The translations under genes and the position numbers were made by a program. DNA of 64,000 bases from positions 1-64,000 of the forward strand of contig NZ_VNIP01000008.1 in the NCBI RefSeq assembly GCF_008370325.1. Reading direction: 5' to 3'. Shown here piece after piece: positions 51,881 to 60,994 of this stretch; position 1 is the first letter of the stretch, and every line of letters begins with the position of its first letter. Source of the stretch: Martinezella tropici. GTDB lineage: Bacteria; Pseudomonadota; Alphaproteobacteria; Rhizobiales; Rhizobiaceae. The notes beneath the pieces were generated by a model. That model had not been told where the DNA came from. It ran no database searches and saw only the letters and a list, made by a program, of their open reading frames with translations.

Positions 51881-53254
51881 TCAGGAAAAGAAGCGCCGGA
51901 GCGGCGGCACGAAACGAACCACGAGCTGGTCGATCAGCAGCATCACGGCGATGGCGGCTCCCGTCAGCGGAAAGGCCGCGCCGAAAACGATGGCGATGAA
52001 CCACAGGCCGACATAGACGGACTTTTGCGGCGGCATCGGCGGTACGCCGAGGCGACCTGTTGGCCTGCGCTTCCACCACATGGTCGCGGCGGTCGCGCAG
52101 CACAGGATGATGGCCAGGCAAGCAGCCAGCATCAGAAGCTGGTTGAAGAGGCCCCATTCCTGTCCCTGATGGACATTGATGCTCCATTCGATCGCCTTGC
52201 CGAGCGCCGGATACTGATCATAGGAGATATCGACGAGCGGCCTTCCGGAATATTGGTCGATATGAACAGTGCGCTCCTTGCGGAGATCACCGAAATAATG
52301 GCTGGCGGTATAGACCCCGGTCTCATCCGTCGGGATGGCAAGGTCGGCGCCGGCGATCATGCCCAGGCGGTGCATGGTCTCCACAGCCTTGTTCAGTCCG
52401 ATCGGCTTTGCCGACTGCGCCGCCGCGATATCGGACAACGGAACGGGCGCGTTTTCGACCACCCAGCCGGGCCGGCTGACGATATCCTGCGTGACCTTCG
52501 TCGATTTCGGAACGTCGTCCCAGACTGCTGCCGGTGTTCCAAAATTGTGAGTGGTCAGCCAGGCATTGACATTGGCGCCCCAGTAGCCGGACCAGGGCAT
52601 GCCACTGAAGGCCAGGAAGAAGATGAGAATGCCCGCAAGCGCACCCGTCACGGCATGCAGGTCGCGCCAGAAGACGCGCCGCGACGGGGTGCCGCGAACG
52701 GTGAGTACACCGCCCGTCTGCTGCCGCGGCCACCATAGATAAATGCCAGTGACCACGAGGACGAGGGCGAAGCCCGCGACGATTTCGATGATACGGTTGG
52801 TCCACTTCCCGAAATATTCGAGGCTGTGGATGCGCTTGACGACCCAGCCGAACTCCTGCTTCGAGCCGACCGACCCTAAAATGCTGCCGTCATAGGGGTT
52901 GACGTAGACAATGGTCGATTGGCCGTCCTTTGACAGCGTCACCCAGGCCGAGCGGTTTGGAGCCGACGGTTCGTGATAGGAGGTTGCGCGGGCGCCTGGA
53001 AAGGCCGCAAGTGCCGCATCGGCGATCCGTTGCGGCTGCAGCATCGTGCCGGTCTCGGCGACGAGGTAGCGGTGCGCGTAGAAGGTATCGGCAATCTGAT
53101 CCTTGAACAGGTAGAGCGACCCGGTGATCGCCAGATTGAGCATGAACGGAATGACGAGAAGACCAGCGAAAAAATGCCAGCGCCAGATCGCGCGATAGAG
53201 CGAGATATTGTGGGTTGCTGCGGCTGTAGGCTCTGCAGCGGTAAAGGCAGACAT
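51881..53254 (-). CDS. PepSY-associated membrane protein
   Basis: A 457-residue inner-membrane protein with four main hydrophobic segments. The first is WHFFAGLLVIPFMLNLAITG; others are IVAGFALVLVVTGIYLWWP, GALAGILIFFLAFSGMPWSG and LLMLAACLAIILC. PepSY-type periplasmic loops lie between them (VYVNPYDGSILG, HIDQYSGRPLVD). Related proteins accompany siderophore and copper uptake genes and may reduce metals. ATG 53254 with CGGAGGATTT is the start. It lies between the small Cys protein and PCuAC in the copper operon. Confidence 0.85.
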   Translation of the reverse strand: MSAFTAAEPTAAATHNISLYRAIWRWHFFAGLLVIPFMLNLAITGSLYLFKDQIADTFYAHRYLVAETGTMLQPQRIADAALAAFPGARATSYHEPSAPNRSAWVTLSKDGQSTIVYVNPYDGSILGSVGSKQEFGWVVKRIHSLEYFGKWTNRIIEIVAGFALVLVVTGIYLWWPRQQTGGVLTVRGTPSRRVFWRDLHAVTGALAGILIFFLAFSGMPWSGYWGANVNAWLTTHNFGTPAAVWDDVPKSTKVTQDIVSRPGWVVENAPVPLSDIAAAQSAKPIGLNKAVETMHRLGMIAGADLAIPTDETGVYTASHYFGDLRKERTVHIDQYSGRPLVDISYDQYPALGKAIEWSINVHQGQEWGLFNQLLMLAACLAIILCCATAATMWWKRRPTGRLGVPPMPPQKSVYVGLWFIAIVFGAAFPLTGAAIAVMLLIDQLVVRFVPPLRRFFS

Positions 53255-53479
53255 GAAATCCTCCGAAGATCGGCAGGCTGCCACAAGCGGTCGATCTGAG
53301 GAGGAGCGGCGATGGTTCGCCGTTTGGGGTGAGCTTGCTACCGATAGCCAGCCGGACCAATCGGCCCGCCACGTTCGGCAAAGTACAGCTGGGAACACCA
53401 ATCCTCAGATTTCACGACCAATGGTCGCGCATGCGGCAGCGTTGACGGCGGGCGTCACGGTCAGAGCCGCAACGCCGGT

Positions 53480-53884
53480 TCAGCCAAGGATGTCGAGGAT
53501 GGGTGGTGCTCTTGGGCCTGTGTTCGGCGGATAAAGCTGCCGGCGGAAGGCCTCCGATTTTGCGATGACCGTCTCTCCGCGCGGAGAGGCAAGGCGCTCG
53601 CAAATATTGGTCGGAGGTGCGGGCAGCATCGCGGACGAGGCGATCCGGCATGCCTCGCATCCGGGCGCATAGGCTTTCCCGTGTACCTTGCCGTCGGCAT
53701 CCTTGTAGGTGATGCAGAGAATGGGCAGAGATCCATCCGGCAGCCGGTATTGGGCAAGCTCCAGCGGGGATATCTCATCCGCCGTGGCGACGACTGGTTG
53801 ATGGGCGAAGCCGACAAACAACAGCGCCACGGCGCAAAGGATGCGCGCGCTCCACTGCCATGTTCGCGAAATCGTCTTCCGCAT
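53480..53884 (-). CDS. Small Cys-containing exported protein (DUF2946-like)
   Basis: A 134-residue protein starting at ATG 53884 after GGGGACAGG. A signal-like helix covers ~8-28 (WSARILCAVALLFVGFAHQP). The mature part has ILCITYKDADGKVHGKAYAP followed by GCEACRIASSAMLPAPP, a CxxC-containing pattern with a Pro-rich end reminiscent of DUF2946 proteins found in copper gene clusters. It is the first gene of the copper cluster. Family assignment is tentative. Confidence 0.65.
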   Translation of the reverse strand: MRKTISRTWQWSARILCAVALLFVGFAHQPVVATADEISPLELAQYRLPDGSLPILCITYKDADGKVHGKAYAPGCEACRIASSAMLPAPPTNICERLASPRGETVIAKSEAFRRQLYPPNTGPRAPPILDILG

Positions 53885-54140
53885 TCCTGTCCCCACCACC
53901 GCATTTCGCGGATATGGTCCGCAGTCATAGGGCAGGCCGATCGCAAGCGCAATGCGGCAATTCGTGCCGTCGCACTCAGCTCCGTTTCATCTCGTCGGCG
54001 GCCTAAAGGAACGCCGTCGCTGCGATGGGCGAGGGCGCCGAAAGCAATGCCTGCAGATTGCGATCTAGCCTCGCGCAAGGTCTGGTTGCGATAGTCGATC
54101 CTGGGGCGAATGTTGGTGAATTGCGCTGTGGGGGCGATCG

Positions 54141-56345
54141 ATGATTTCAACGTATCTCGGCTATGTGACCGCGACAAAGGATATGGCGTCGACGCTTGCG
54201 GGCGTCGCTCGGCAGGCAACGGTCAAAAGCGACCAGCAATATTATGATGCGCACATCGGCAAGATCAAGAATGTCGATGAGTTCGTCAGCGACCATAAGC
54301 TCTACAGCTATGCAATGAAGGCTTATGGCCTGGAAGACATGACCTATGCCAAGGCCTTCATGAAGAAGGTTCTGGCAAGCGACCTCAGCGACCCGAACAG
54401 TTTCGCAAACAAATTGACCGATAACCGCTACCGGCAATTTGCCGCAGCTTTCAACTTCGGTGGCAAGTCAAAGAATCAGACGGCTCAGAGCGATGCCCAG
54501 AAAAGCGATACGATCGGGCTCTATGAGCAATCTTTCGCCAATGAAGCAACTTTGGCAACGAAGGAGAGCAAATTCTACAGCAGCTGGATCGACAAGGTGT
54601 CGAATGTCGACGATATCGTCAACAGCAGCAGGATGAGAGACTACGTCCTACGGGCGCATGGCATCAATCCGGATAATATATCGAAGTCGTTTCTCAAGTC
54701 GGTTCTGACCAGTGATGTCAGCGATCCGAACAGCTTCGTCAATCAGGCAGGAAACTTCTCTTCGGCCTCGGCTCAGGCAACCTATAAGCTGATCGCGTCG
54801 CAGTTCAATTTCAACGATGATGGAACGCTTTCTGCTGTGTCCGCACAAACGACGCAGCAGAAAGAAGCGATGATCTCTCGCTATAATAATACGGTCCCGA
54901 GCCTACTGACCCCGACCATGGCTGTCGGCAACGACGACTATTACCGCCAGGCAATCACGAAGGTGGCATCGCTGACCGACATCACCGGCGACAACAGGCT
55001 TTTCTCCTATATCAAGGAGGCTTTCGGCCTCAGCGCCAACCTTACGCCGTCTCAATTCAATCTCGCTTTCGCCAATCCCACCTATGCCGATGTCTCCGGC
55101 ATGAAGGATATGGTCGCTCATTTCAATTTCGCGTCCGACGGAACGCTACCGGCGGGGCAGCCCGCGCAATCGGCGCAAGCCATAGACGACATCTCCATCA
55201 AATATTTGCAGCAGGCCAAGGGCGCCAAGCAGGCCTTGTTCAAGGATGCGGAGGATCACTACAAGTCGGCGGTCGGCAAGATCAAGACGATCAAGGATTT
55301 CTTCGCCGCCAACGACACGAAGAGCAAGGATCTACCGACGATCGAGGACATGGCGCTCCGCGCTTTCGGGATCGACAAGAACGAGGTCTCGCGGGAGCAA
55401 TTGCGCAAGATCCTGGAAAGCGATCCCTATGACAGCAAGAGCTATGTCAGCTCCCTGAAGGACGAGAGGTATGTCGAGCTTGCCAAGGCATTCAACTTCG
55501 ACAGCAAGGGTAATCTCCGGGATCCGGTCACGGCCCTGTCGAAGAGCTCGATCAACAGCTTCATTTCCGCCTATTCTAAGGCGAAGACGTTCGGGCTGAC
55601 GGGTGAGATGCGCGACAAGGCGATCAAGGATGCGAAAGACGCGGCGACTGAATTCAGCAAGTCGATTGCCAAGGTCGATACCGTCGATGAACTCCTGGCG
55701 GACAAGAAGCTGACGCAATTCATTCTCGTTGCCAATAATATCGACCCGAAGACGGTCGACAAGGCGACATTGAAGAAGGCCTTCACCGCCGATCCTGAAG
55801 ATGCCAAGGGATTCCTGAACACGCCGGCAGGCGCGAAGTTCAAGGCCATGGTAAATGTCTTCAATTTCGACGCCAAGGGTAACTTGACGACTGCGAAGAT
55901 CGGGTCGGGGCAGAACAAGGGCGCGCGCCTCGCCACGGACGATCTCTACCTCCATCAGACATTGGAGACGCAGCAGGGCGCCTCCAACGACGGTGTCCGC
56001 CTCGCGCTTTATTTCCAGCGAAAGGCACCGCAGATCAATTCCGTCTATGACATCATGTCCGATCCGGCGCTTTACAATGTGATCAAGACGACCTACTCGC
56101 TGCCGGCATCCATGTCGAACATGGATGTGAGCCGCCAGGCGAAGATGCTGGAGAAGCTTTTTCCGGTCAAGGATTTGCATGATGCCGGCAAGGTGAACAA
56201 CCTGCTGAAGCGCTTCTCCGCCGTATATGACGCGGCAAACGGCGCAAATTCCGCCTCGCCTGCATCGGCCATCCTAAACCGTGGCTCCGGAGTTGGCATG
56301 AGCGCGGACCTCATGCTGTCGATTGCCCAGCTCAGGTCGCGATAG
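54141..56345 (+). CDS. Large DUF1217 repeat protein (flagellar-type)
   Basis: A 734-residue protein built of five DUF1217-like units, each ending in a FNF motif (residues ~104, 222, 328, 451, 574), plus a degenerate sixth at the C-terminus. Each unit has a Y/F helix, a sentence-like KIKNVDEFVSDHKLYSYAMK segment, then DLSDPNSF and FNF. In rhizobia DUF1217 genes sit within the chromosomal flagellar cluster; here no flagellar gene is adjacent. It has no signal peptide. Function is unknown, possibly motility-related. Confidence 0.8.
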   Translation: MISTYLGYVTATKDMASTLAGVARQATVKSDQQYYDAHIGKIKNVDEFVSDHKLYSYAMKAYGLEDMTYAKAFMKKVLASDLSDPNSFANKLTDNRYRQFAAAFNFGGKSKNQTAQSDAQKSDTIGLYEQSFANEATLATKESKFYSSWIDKVSNVDDIVNSSRMRDYVLRAHGINPDNISKSFLKSVLTSDVSDPNSFVNQAGNFSSASAQATYKLIASQFNFNDDGTLSAVSAQTTQQKEAMISRYNNTVPSLLTPTMAVGNDDYYRQAITKVASLTDITGDNRLFSYIKEAFGLSANLTPSQFNLAFANPTYADVSGMKDMVAHFNFASDGTLPAGQPAQSAQAIDDISIKYLQQAKGAKQALFKDAEDHYKSAVGKIKTIKDFFAANDTKSKDLPTIEDMALRAFGIDKNEVSREQLRKILESDPYDSKSYVSSLKDERYVELAKAFNFDSKGNLRDPVTALSKSSINSFISAYSKAKTFGLTGEMRDKAIKDAKDAATEFSKSIAKVDTVDELLADKKLTQFILVANNIDPKTVDKATLKKAFTADPEDAKGFLNTPAGAKFKAMVNVFNFDAKGNLTTAKIGSGQNKGARLATDDLYLHQTLETQQGASNDGVRLALYFQRKAPQINSVYDIMSDPALYNVIKTTYSLPASMSNMDVSRQAKMLEKLFPVKDLHDAGKVNNLLKRFSAVYDAANGANSASPASAILNRGSGVGMSADLMLSIAQLRSR

Positions 56346-56402
56346 CATATTCCGTGTTTGCCGTATTGGACCGGGTTGGCACCGGCAGTGCCGGGGCCAG
56401 CA

Positions 56403-57179
56403 TCACGGATGCTGCAGCACGCTCAGGCCGCCGTCCACGGTCAGGCACGTCGCGTTCATGAAGGGGCATTCGTCCGAGATCATGAAAACGGCGGCAAGCG
56501 CGATCTCCCGCGGCGCGGCGATGCGCCCGCCCGGATGAAGCTTCATCGTCTCCGCCTTTGCCGCCTCCGGATCGGGAAAGCCGTTCCAATAATCGATGAC
56601 TTTCTGTGTCGCAACGTAGCCAGGCGCCAGGGCATTCACGCGCACATTCTTCGACGCGTATTCGATCCCCAGTGACTTGGTCATGCCGAGAAGCGCGTGC
56701 TTGGCAAGCGGATAGGGGAATGTGCCCGGAATGATGGTGAAGGCATGGGTTGAGGCGATATTGAGGATGACACCGCCGCCCGAGGTGATCATCCCGGGCA
56801 GAACGGAGCGGCAGCAATTCCAGGCGCCTTTGAGGTTGATGTCGAAGCAGCGTTCCCAATCCTCGTCCGTCATCTGCAGCGGTTCGGCAAAGACGTTGAC
56901 GCCGGCATTGTTGACCAGCGCATTGATGCTGCCAATTTCCGCCGCTGCCTTGGCAACGGCCGCACCCATGGCGGCGGCATTGGTAATGTCGGCCGCCTGA
57001 TAGCCGACGACGGCTCCTTGTTCCTTCAGCTTGGCGGCTGCCTGTTCGAGAAGGGCCTCATCGCGGTCAATGAGAAAGATATGCGCGCCTTCAGCTACAA
57101 AAGCCTCCGCGATTGCCAGACCGATCCCCTGCGCGGCTCCAGTAACGAAGATCCTTTTTCCGGAAAGGCGATTTGGCAT
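56403..57179 (-). CDS. SDR-family sugar dehydrogenase-like protein
   Basis: A 258-residue classical SDR: NAD(P) motif TGAAQGIGLAIAE (~residue 13), NNAGVN, catalytic Ser in NIASTHAF and YPLAK as YxxxK. Upstream on the same strand is a mutarotase gene 54 bp away, and across the divergent promoter an araFGH transporter. An L-arabinose (or galactose) 1-dehydrogenase starting the oxidative pathway is therefore the best guess. A good AAGAGGAA site precedes the ATG. Confidence 0.8.
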   Translation of the reverse strand: MPNRLSGKRIFVTGAAQGIGLAIAEAFVAEGAHIFLIDRDEALLEQAAAKLKEQGAVVGYQAADITNAAAMGAAVAKAAAEIGSINALVNNAGVNVFAEPLQMTDEDWERCFDINLKGAWNCCRSVLPGMITSGGGVILNIASTHAFTIIPGTFPYPLAKHALLGMTKSLGIEYASKNVRVNALAPGYVATQKVIDYWNGFPDPEAAKAETMKLHPGGRIAAPREIALAAVFMISDECPFMNATCLTVDGGLSVLQHP

Positions 57180-57233
57180 TCGGTGTTCCTCTTTCGGATT
57201 GGTCCGGAAATTTGAGCGATGAGCGGCCGCGGG

Positions 57234-58124
57234 CTATTCCGGATATTTTCGTGGTTGCAGATGGATCGACCCTGCAAGGCTTTCTCCAGGCTGCAGGATT
57301 TTCAGACCTCCTAGATCCGGAAGGTTATGGCCGTTTGCAAGGTGGGACATCGGCTCGAAGCAGAAATAGTCGTGGCGAAAGGCCGGGTTGAAGTTTGTGT
57401 CGGGGACGAAGAGGAAGGCATGCCTAATCGACGCGCCGGCAGTCAGCCGCAGGCTGGCGCGCTTTTCCGGCCAGGCAATCCGCGCTTCGCCACTCCAGCC
57501 CTCGAAGCCGTTGTTGACCCAGCGGCGAGGAAGCGGCGACGGCCCGGAAAAGTCGAGATCCGCTGGAACAGCGGCGCGTTCTCCCGGCAAGAAGCCCTCG
57601 GTCTCCGTCCAAAATCGCTGCGCTGGCGCGAAAAGCGTCGTTTGCGGCGTCATCGGAAAATAAGGATGCCAGCCAAGCCCGAATGGCAGCGCATCCGCGC
57701 CGGTGTTCTCCACGCTCATCTGCAGCGTCAGCCCTTCGGATGACAGGGCGATTGTCTGCCTTGCATCGTAACTATAGGGCGTATTTTCCCCCTGATGGCG
57801 AAAGCCGATCTGCAATTCGTTGCCGCTGCGGGAGAGAATGGACCATTCCCCCTGCCAGCCGTCACCGTGCAGATAATGACGGTCCGACGTATTCGGCCGA
57901 AGCAGGTAGTCGCGTCCTTCGAATGTGAAGCGGTTGTTCCGGATGCGGTTGCCGAAGGGGACCAGCGGATAGCAGGCGGAAGAGGACGCACTGGCATCAT
58001 CCGGCGCCGGTCTCAGAAGCGCAATTTTGTCGTTGTCCAATGTCCAGGAATAGTCGAGCAATATGCCGCCCAAAGTCGATGCGCGAACCGAAAACAAACC
58101 GTCCTGCAAATCGATGATGCTCAT
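57234..58124 (-). CDS. Aldose 1-epimerase (mutarotase) family protein
   Basis: A 296-residue galactose-mutarotase-fold protein. Features are GNRIRNNRFTFEGRDYLL, the catalytic-type His in RHYLHGDGW, the second His in FGLGWHPYFP, and a late Glu in YFCFEPMSHLANG. It interconverts anomers of the imported sugar ahead of the SDR. It is the first gene of a two-gene minus-strand operon, divergent from araFGH with a 292-bp promoter region. Confidence 0.87.
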   Translation of the reverse strand: MSIIDLQDGLFSVRASTLGGILLDYSWTLDNDKIALLRPAPDDASASSSACYPLVPFGNRIRNNRFTFEGRDYLLRPNTSDRHYLHGDGWQGEWSILSRSGNELQIGFRHQGENTPYSYDARQTIALSSEGLTLQMSVENTGADALPFGLGWHPYFPMTPQTTLFAPAQRFWTETEGFLPGERAAVPADLDFSGPSPLPRRWVNNGFEGWSGEARIAWPEKRASLRLTAGASIRHAFLFVPDTNFNPAFRHDYFCFEPMSHLANGHNLPDLGGLKILQPGESLAGSIHLQPRKYPE

Positions 58125-58326
58125 TGAACGGCTGCCATCCCCTCGCCATCAAGGCCGATCCCGAATGGTCGGGCGCCCTATATTCGCGCCTTTTAATGTC
58201 AACATATATATAGGATTTATTTTTCCCGTACCGCCAGTTTCTCATGCATAGGCGTTTTGCTTTCGGCGAGAACGTGCCGTTTTCAGATGCCAAGTTCGGT
58301 TCATGTCGGTGAGACAGAATAAATAA

Positions 58327-58369
58327 TCATACATAAATATTGACTGGTATGATGTTTTTTCCTATTCAC
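58327..58369 (+). promoter_or_regulatory. araFGH promoter with inverted ATCATAC/GTATGAT operator
   Basis: TTGACT (58341-58346) and TATTCA (58364-58369) with a 17-bp spacer form a reasonable sigma-70 promoter 48 bp upstream of the araF start. The inverted repeat ATCATAC (58327-58333) / GTATGAT (58348-58354) brackets the -35 box. The GntR regulator at the end of the operon is the natural candidate to bind it. Confidence 0.6.
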
Positions 58370-58416
58370 ATTTTGCTGCCGACCAGTGGCAGAGCAAGAT
58401 TTTAGGGAGAGAGACC

Positions 58417-59400
58417 ATGCGCTTTTTCAAAGCAGCCATCCTTGCGGGCGCGTTTGCCATTTTGGCCGCCGGCTCGGCGCTTGCGGAAGACGTCAAGATC
58501 GGGTTCATCGTCAAGCAGCCGGAGGAACCCTGGTTCCAGGACGAGTGGAAATTTGCCGATCAGGCCGCCAAGGAGAAGGGCTTCACGCTCGTCAAGATCG
58601 GCGCCGAAGATGGCGAGAAGGTTCAGTCGGCGATCGACAATCTCGGCGCGCAAGGCGCGCAGGGCTTTATCGTGTGTACGCCCGACGTCAAGCTTGGCCC
58701 CGGCATCGTCGCCAAGGCTGCCGCCAACCAGCTGAAGCTGATGACCGTCGACGACCGCCTGGTGAATGCCGAGGGCAAGCCGCTCGAGGATGTGCCGCAT
58801 ATGGGCATCTCAGCCACCAAGATCGGCGAGACCGTGGGGCAGGCGATAATCGATGAAATCAAGAAGCGCGGCTGGGACATGAAGAATGTCGGTGCGATCC
58901 GCGTCTCCTACGATCAGCTGCCGACGGCCGTCGACCGCGTCGAAGGCGCGATCTCTGTCATGAAGGCCGCAGGCTTCCCGGCCGCGAATATCTATGACGC
59001 GCCGCAGGCAAAGACCGACACGGAAGCGGCGCTCAACGCCGCGACCACGGTTCTCAACAAGCATGCCGACGTCAAATATTGGGTCGCCTTCGGCCTCAAT
59101 GACGAAGCCGTGCTCGGTGCCGTGCGTGCCTCGGAATCGGTAGGCATTCCTGCCGCCAACATGATCGGCGTCGGTATCGGCGGCGCGGATTCGGCGATCA
59201 ACGAGTTCAAGAAGCCTGCCGCGACCGGCTTTTTCGGCACGGTCATCATCTCGCCGAAGCGCCATGGCTACGAGACCGCGCTCGATATGTATGACTGGAT
59301 CGCCAACAGCAAGGAGCCGCCGAAGCTGACGCTGACCTCCGGTTCCCTCGCGCTGCGCGGCGATTACGAAAAGGTTCGCAAGGATCTCGGCATCGAATGA
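58417..59400 (+). CDS. araF: L-arabinose ABC transporter, periplasmic binding protein
   Basis: A 327-residue family-1 sugar-binding protein. After a signal peptide (cleavage near ALAED) the mature start KIGFIVKQPEEPWFQDEWKF is nearly the same as in E. coli AraF, and ATKIGE, KKRGWDMKN, GLNDEAVLGAVRASE and ATGFFGTVIISPKRHGYE follow the AraF pattern throughout. A strong AGGGAGAGAG site precedes the ATG. It heads araFGH-gntR. Arabinose is the expected ligand, though galactose and fucose can bind related proteins. Confidence 0.88.
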   Translation: MRFFKAAILAGAFAILAAGSALAEDVKIGFIVKQPEEPWFQDEWKFADQAAKEKGFTLVKIGAEDGEKVQSAIDNLGAQGAQGFIVCTPDVKLGPGIVAKAAANQLKLMTVDDRLVNAEGKPLEDVPHMGISATKIGETVGQAIIDEIKKRGWDMKNVGAIRVSYDQLPTAVDRVEGAISVMKAAGFPAANIYDAPQAKTDTEAALNAATTVLNKHADVKYWVAFGLNDEAVLGAVRASESVGIPAANMIGVGIGGADSAINEFKKPAATGFFGTVIISPKRHGYETALDMYDWIANSKEPPKLTLTSGSLALRGDYEKVRKDLGIE

Positions 59401-59472
59401 TCATCCCTTATGGATGATTTCCGTCCGGCGGCCCCTATTGCCGCCGCCGGACCTTCTCTCGATGGAGCAAGC

Positions 59473-60978
59473 ATGGCTTTCCTTGAATTCAAGGGCATTT
59501 CCAAGGGCTATCCCGGCGTCCAGGCACTGGCCGACGTTTCGTTCGATGTGGAAAGAGGCGCGGTGCATGGGCTGATGGGTGAAAATGGTGCCGGCAAGTC
59601 GACGCTGATCCGGGTTCTTTCCGGCGATCAGGGAGCGGATGCGGGCAGCATCGTCATCGATGGGGTGGAGCAGCATTACAGCTCCGTCCGCGACGCGTTT
59701 CATGCTGGCGTGGTCGTCATTCACCAGGAACTGCAGCTGGTACCGGAACTAACCGTAGCCGAGAACCTCTGGCTCGGCCGCTTTCCCGGCAAGGCCGGCG
59801 TTATAGACGGCAGGACGCTGGTCGAGACCGTCCGCGCCAAGCTCAAGGAAATCGGCATCGACGTCGATCCCGCAGCCAAGGTTTCCTCGCTGTCGATCGG
59901 CGCCCGCCAGATGGTGGAGATCGCCAAGGCCGTCATGGTCGATGCGCGGGTGATTGCGCTCGACGAGCCGACCTCGTCGCTATCTTCTCGCGAAAGCGAA
60001 ATCCTGTTTTCGCTGATCGACCGTCTGAGAGCTAACGGCACCGTCATTCTGTATGTCTCGCATCGTCTGGATGAGATCTTCCGGCTCTGCGACAGCCTCA
60101 CCGTGCTGCGAGACGGCAAGCTCGCGGCGCATCATCCTGACATCGCCAATACGACGCGGGATCAGATCATCGCCCAGATGGTCGGCCGGGAGATCAGCAA
60201 TATCTGGAACTGGCGGGAACGGCCGCTCGGCGAGGTGCGCCTCGAGGTCAAGCAATTGTCGGGCTCGAAGCTTCGCAATCCTGTCAGCTTCTCTGTCCGC
60301 AAGGGTGAAATTCTGGGCTTCTTCGGCCTGATCGGCGCCGGCCGAAGCGAGATGGCCCGCCTTCTCTATGGCGCCGATCATCGTCACCAGGGCAGTGTCT
60401 CGATAGACCGTATTGCCGTCGCACCGAACAATCCGAAGGCTGCCATCAGCGCCGGCATGGTTCTCTGCCCCGAGGACCGCAAGTTCGATGGCATCATTCA
60501 GGGTCGGTCGATCGAGGAAAATATCGCCATCTCGTCAAGGCGGCATTTCTCGCCGTTCGGCATCCTCAATCCGAAGAAAGAAGCCTTGGTCGCCGATCGG
60601 TTCATCGCCAAGCTCCGGGTTCGCACGCCCTCGCGTCGGCAGGATATCGTCAATCTGTCGGGCGGCAATCAGCAGAAGGTCATCCTTGGGCGCTGGCTTT
60701 CCGAACAGGGGGTCAAGGTGCTCGTCATCGACGAGCCGACGCGCGGCATCGATGTCGGCGCCAAGTCGGAAATCTATGAAATCCTCTATGAGCTTGCCGC
60801 CGGCGGCATGGCGATCGTCGTCATCTCCAGCGAGCTTCCCGAGGTCATGGGCATTTCTGATCGCATCATGGTGATGTGCCAGGGCCGCGTCGCCGCCAAT
60901 GTCGCCCGCGCCGATTTCGACGAACGCGCCATTCTGACCGCGGCGCTGCCCGATAAGAATGCCGCCGGCACAATCTAA
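59473..60978 (+). CDS. araG: L-arabinose ABC transporter ATP-binding protein
   Basis: A 501-residue double ABC ATPase, close to E. coli AraG length (504). First cassette: Walker A GENGAGKST, Walker B VIALDEPTSSL. The second keeps a degenerate Walker A (GLIGAGRSE), the signature LSGGNQQKVILGRWL and Walker B VLVIDEPTRGID. ATG 59473 with GGAGC is preferred over an upstream ATG at 59410. Lies between binding protein and permease genes. Confidence 0.88.
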   Translation: MAFLEFKGISKGYPGVQALADVSFDVERGAVHGLMGENGAGKSTLIRVLSGDQGADAGSIVIDGVEQHYSSVRDAFHAGVVVIHQELQLVPELTVAENLWLGRFPGKAGVIDGRTLVETVRAKLKEIGIDVDPAAKVSSLSIGARQMVEIAKAVMVDARVIALDEPTSSLSSRESEILFSLIDRLRANGTVILYVSHRLDEIFRLCDSLTVLRDGKLAAHHPDIANTTRDQIIAQMVGREISNIWNWRERPLGEVRLEVKQLSGSKLRNPVSFSVRKGEILGFFGLIGAGRSEMARLLYGADHRHQGSVSIDRIAVAPNNPKAAISAGMVLCPEDRKFDGIIQGRSIEENIAISSRRHFSPFGILNPKKEALVADRFIAKLRVRTPSRRQDIVNLSGGNQQKVILGRWLSEQGVKVLVIDEPTRGIDVGAKSEIYEILYELAAGGMAIVVISSELPEVMGISDRIMVMCQGRVAANVARADFDERAILTAALPDKNAAGTI

Positions 60979-60994
60979 TTCAGGAATGGTAGCG

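Noticed and set aside
55332..56180. 282-codon minus-strand frame over the DUF1217 gene
   Set aside because: Antisense to a repeat protein; composition is artefactual.
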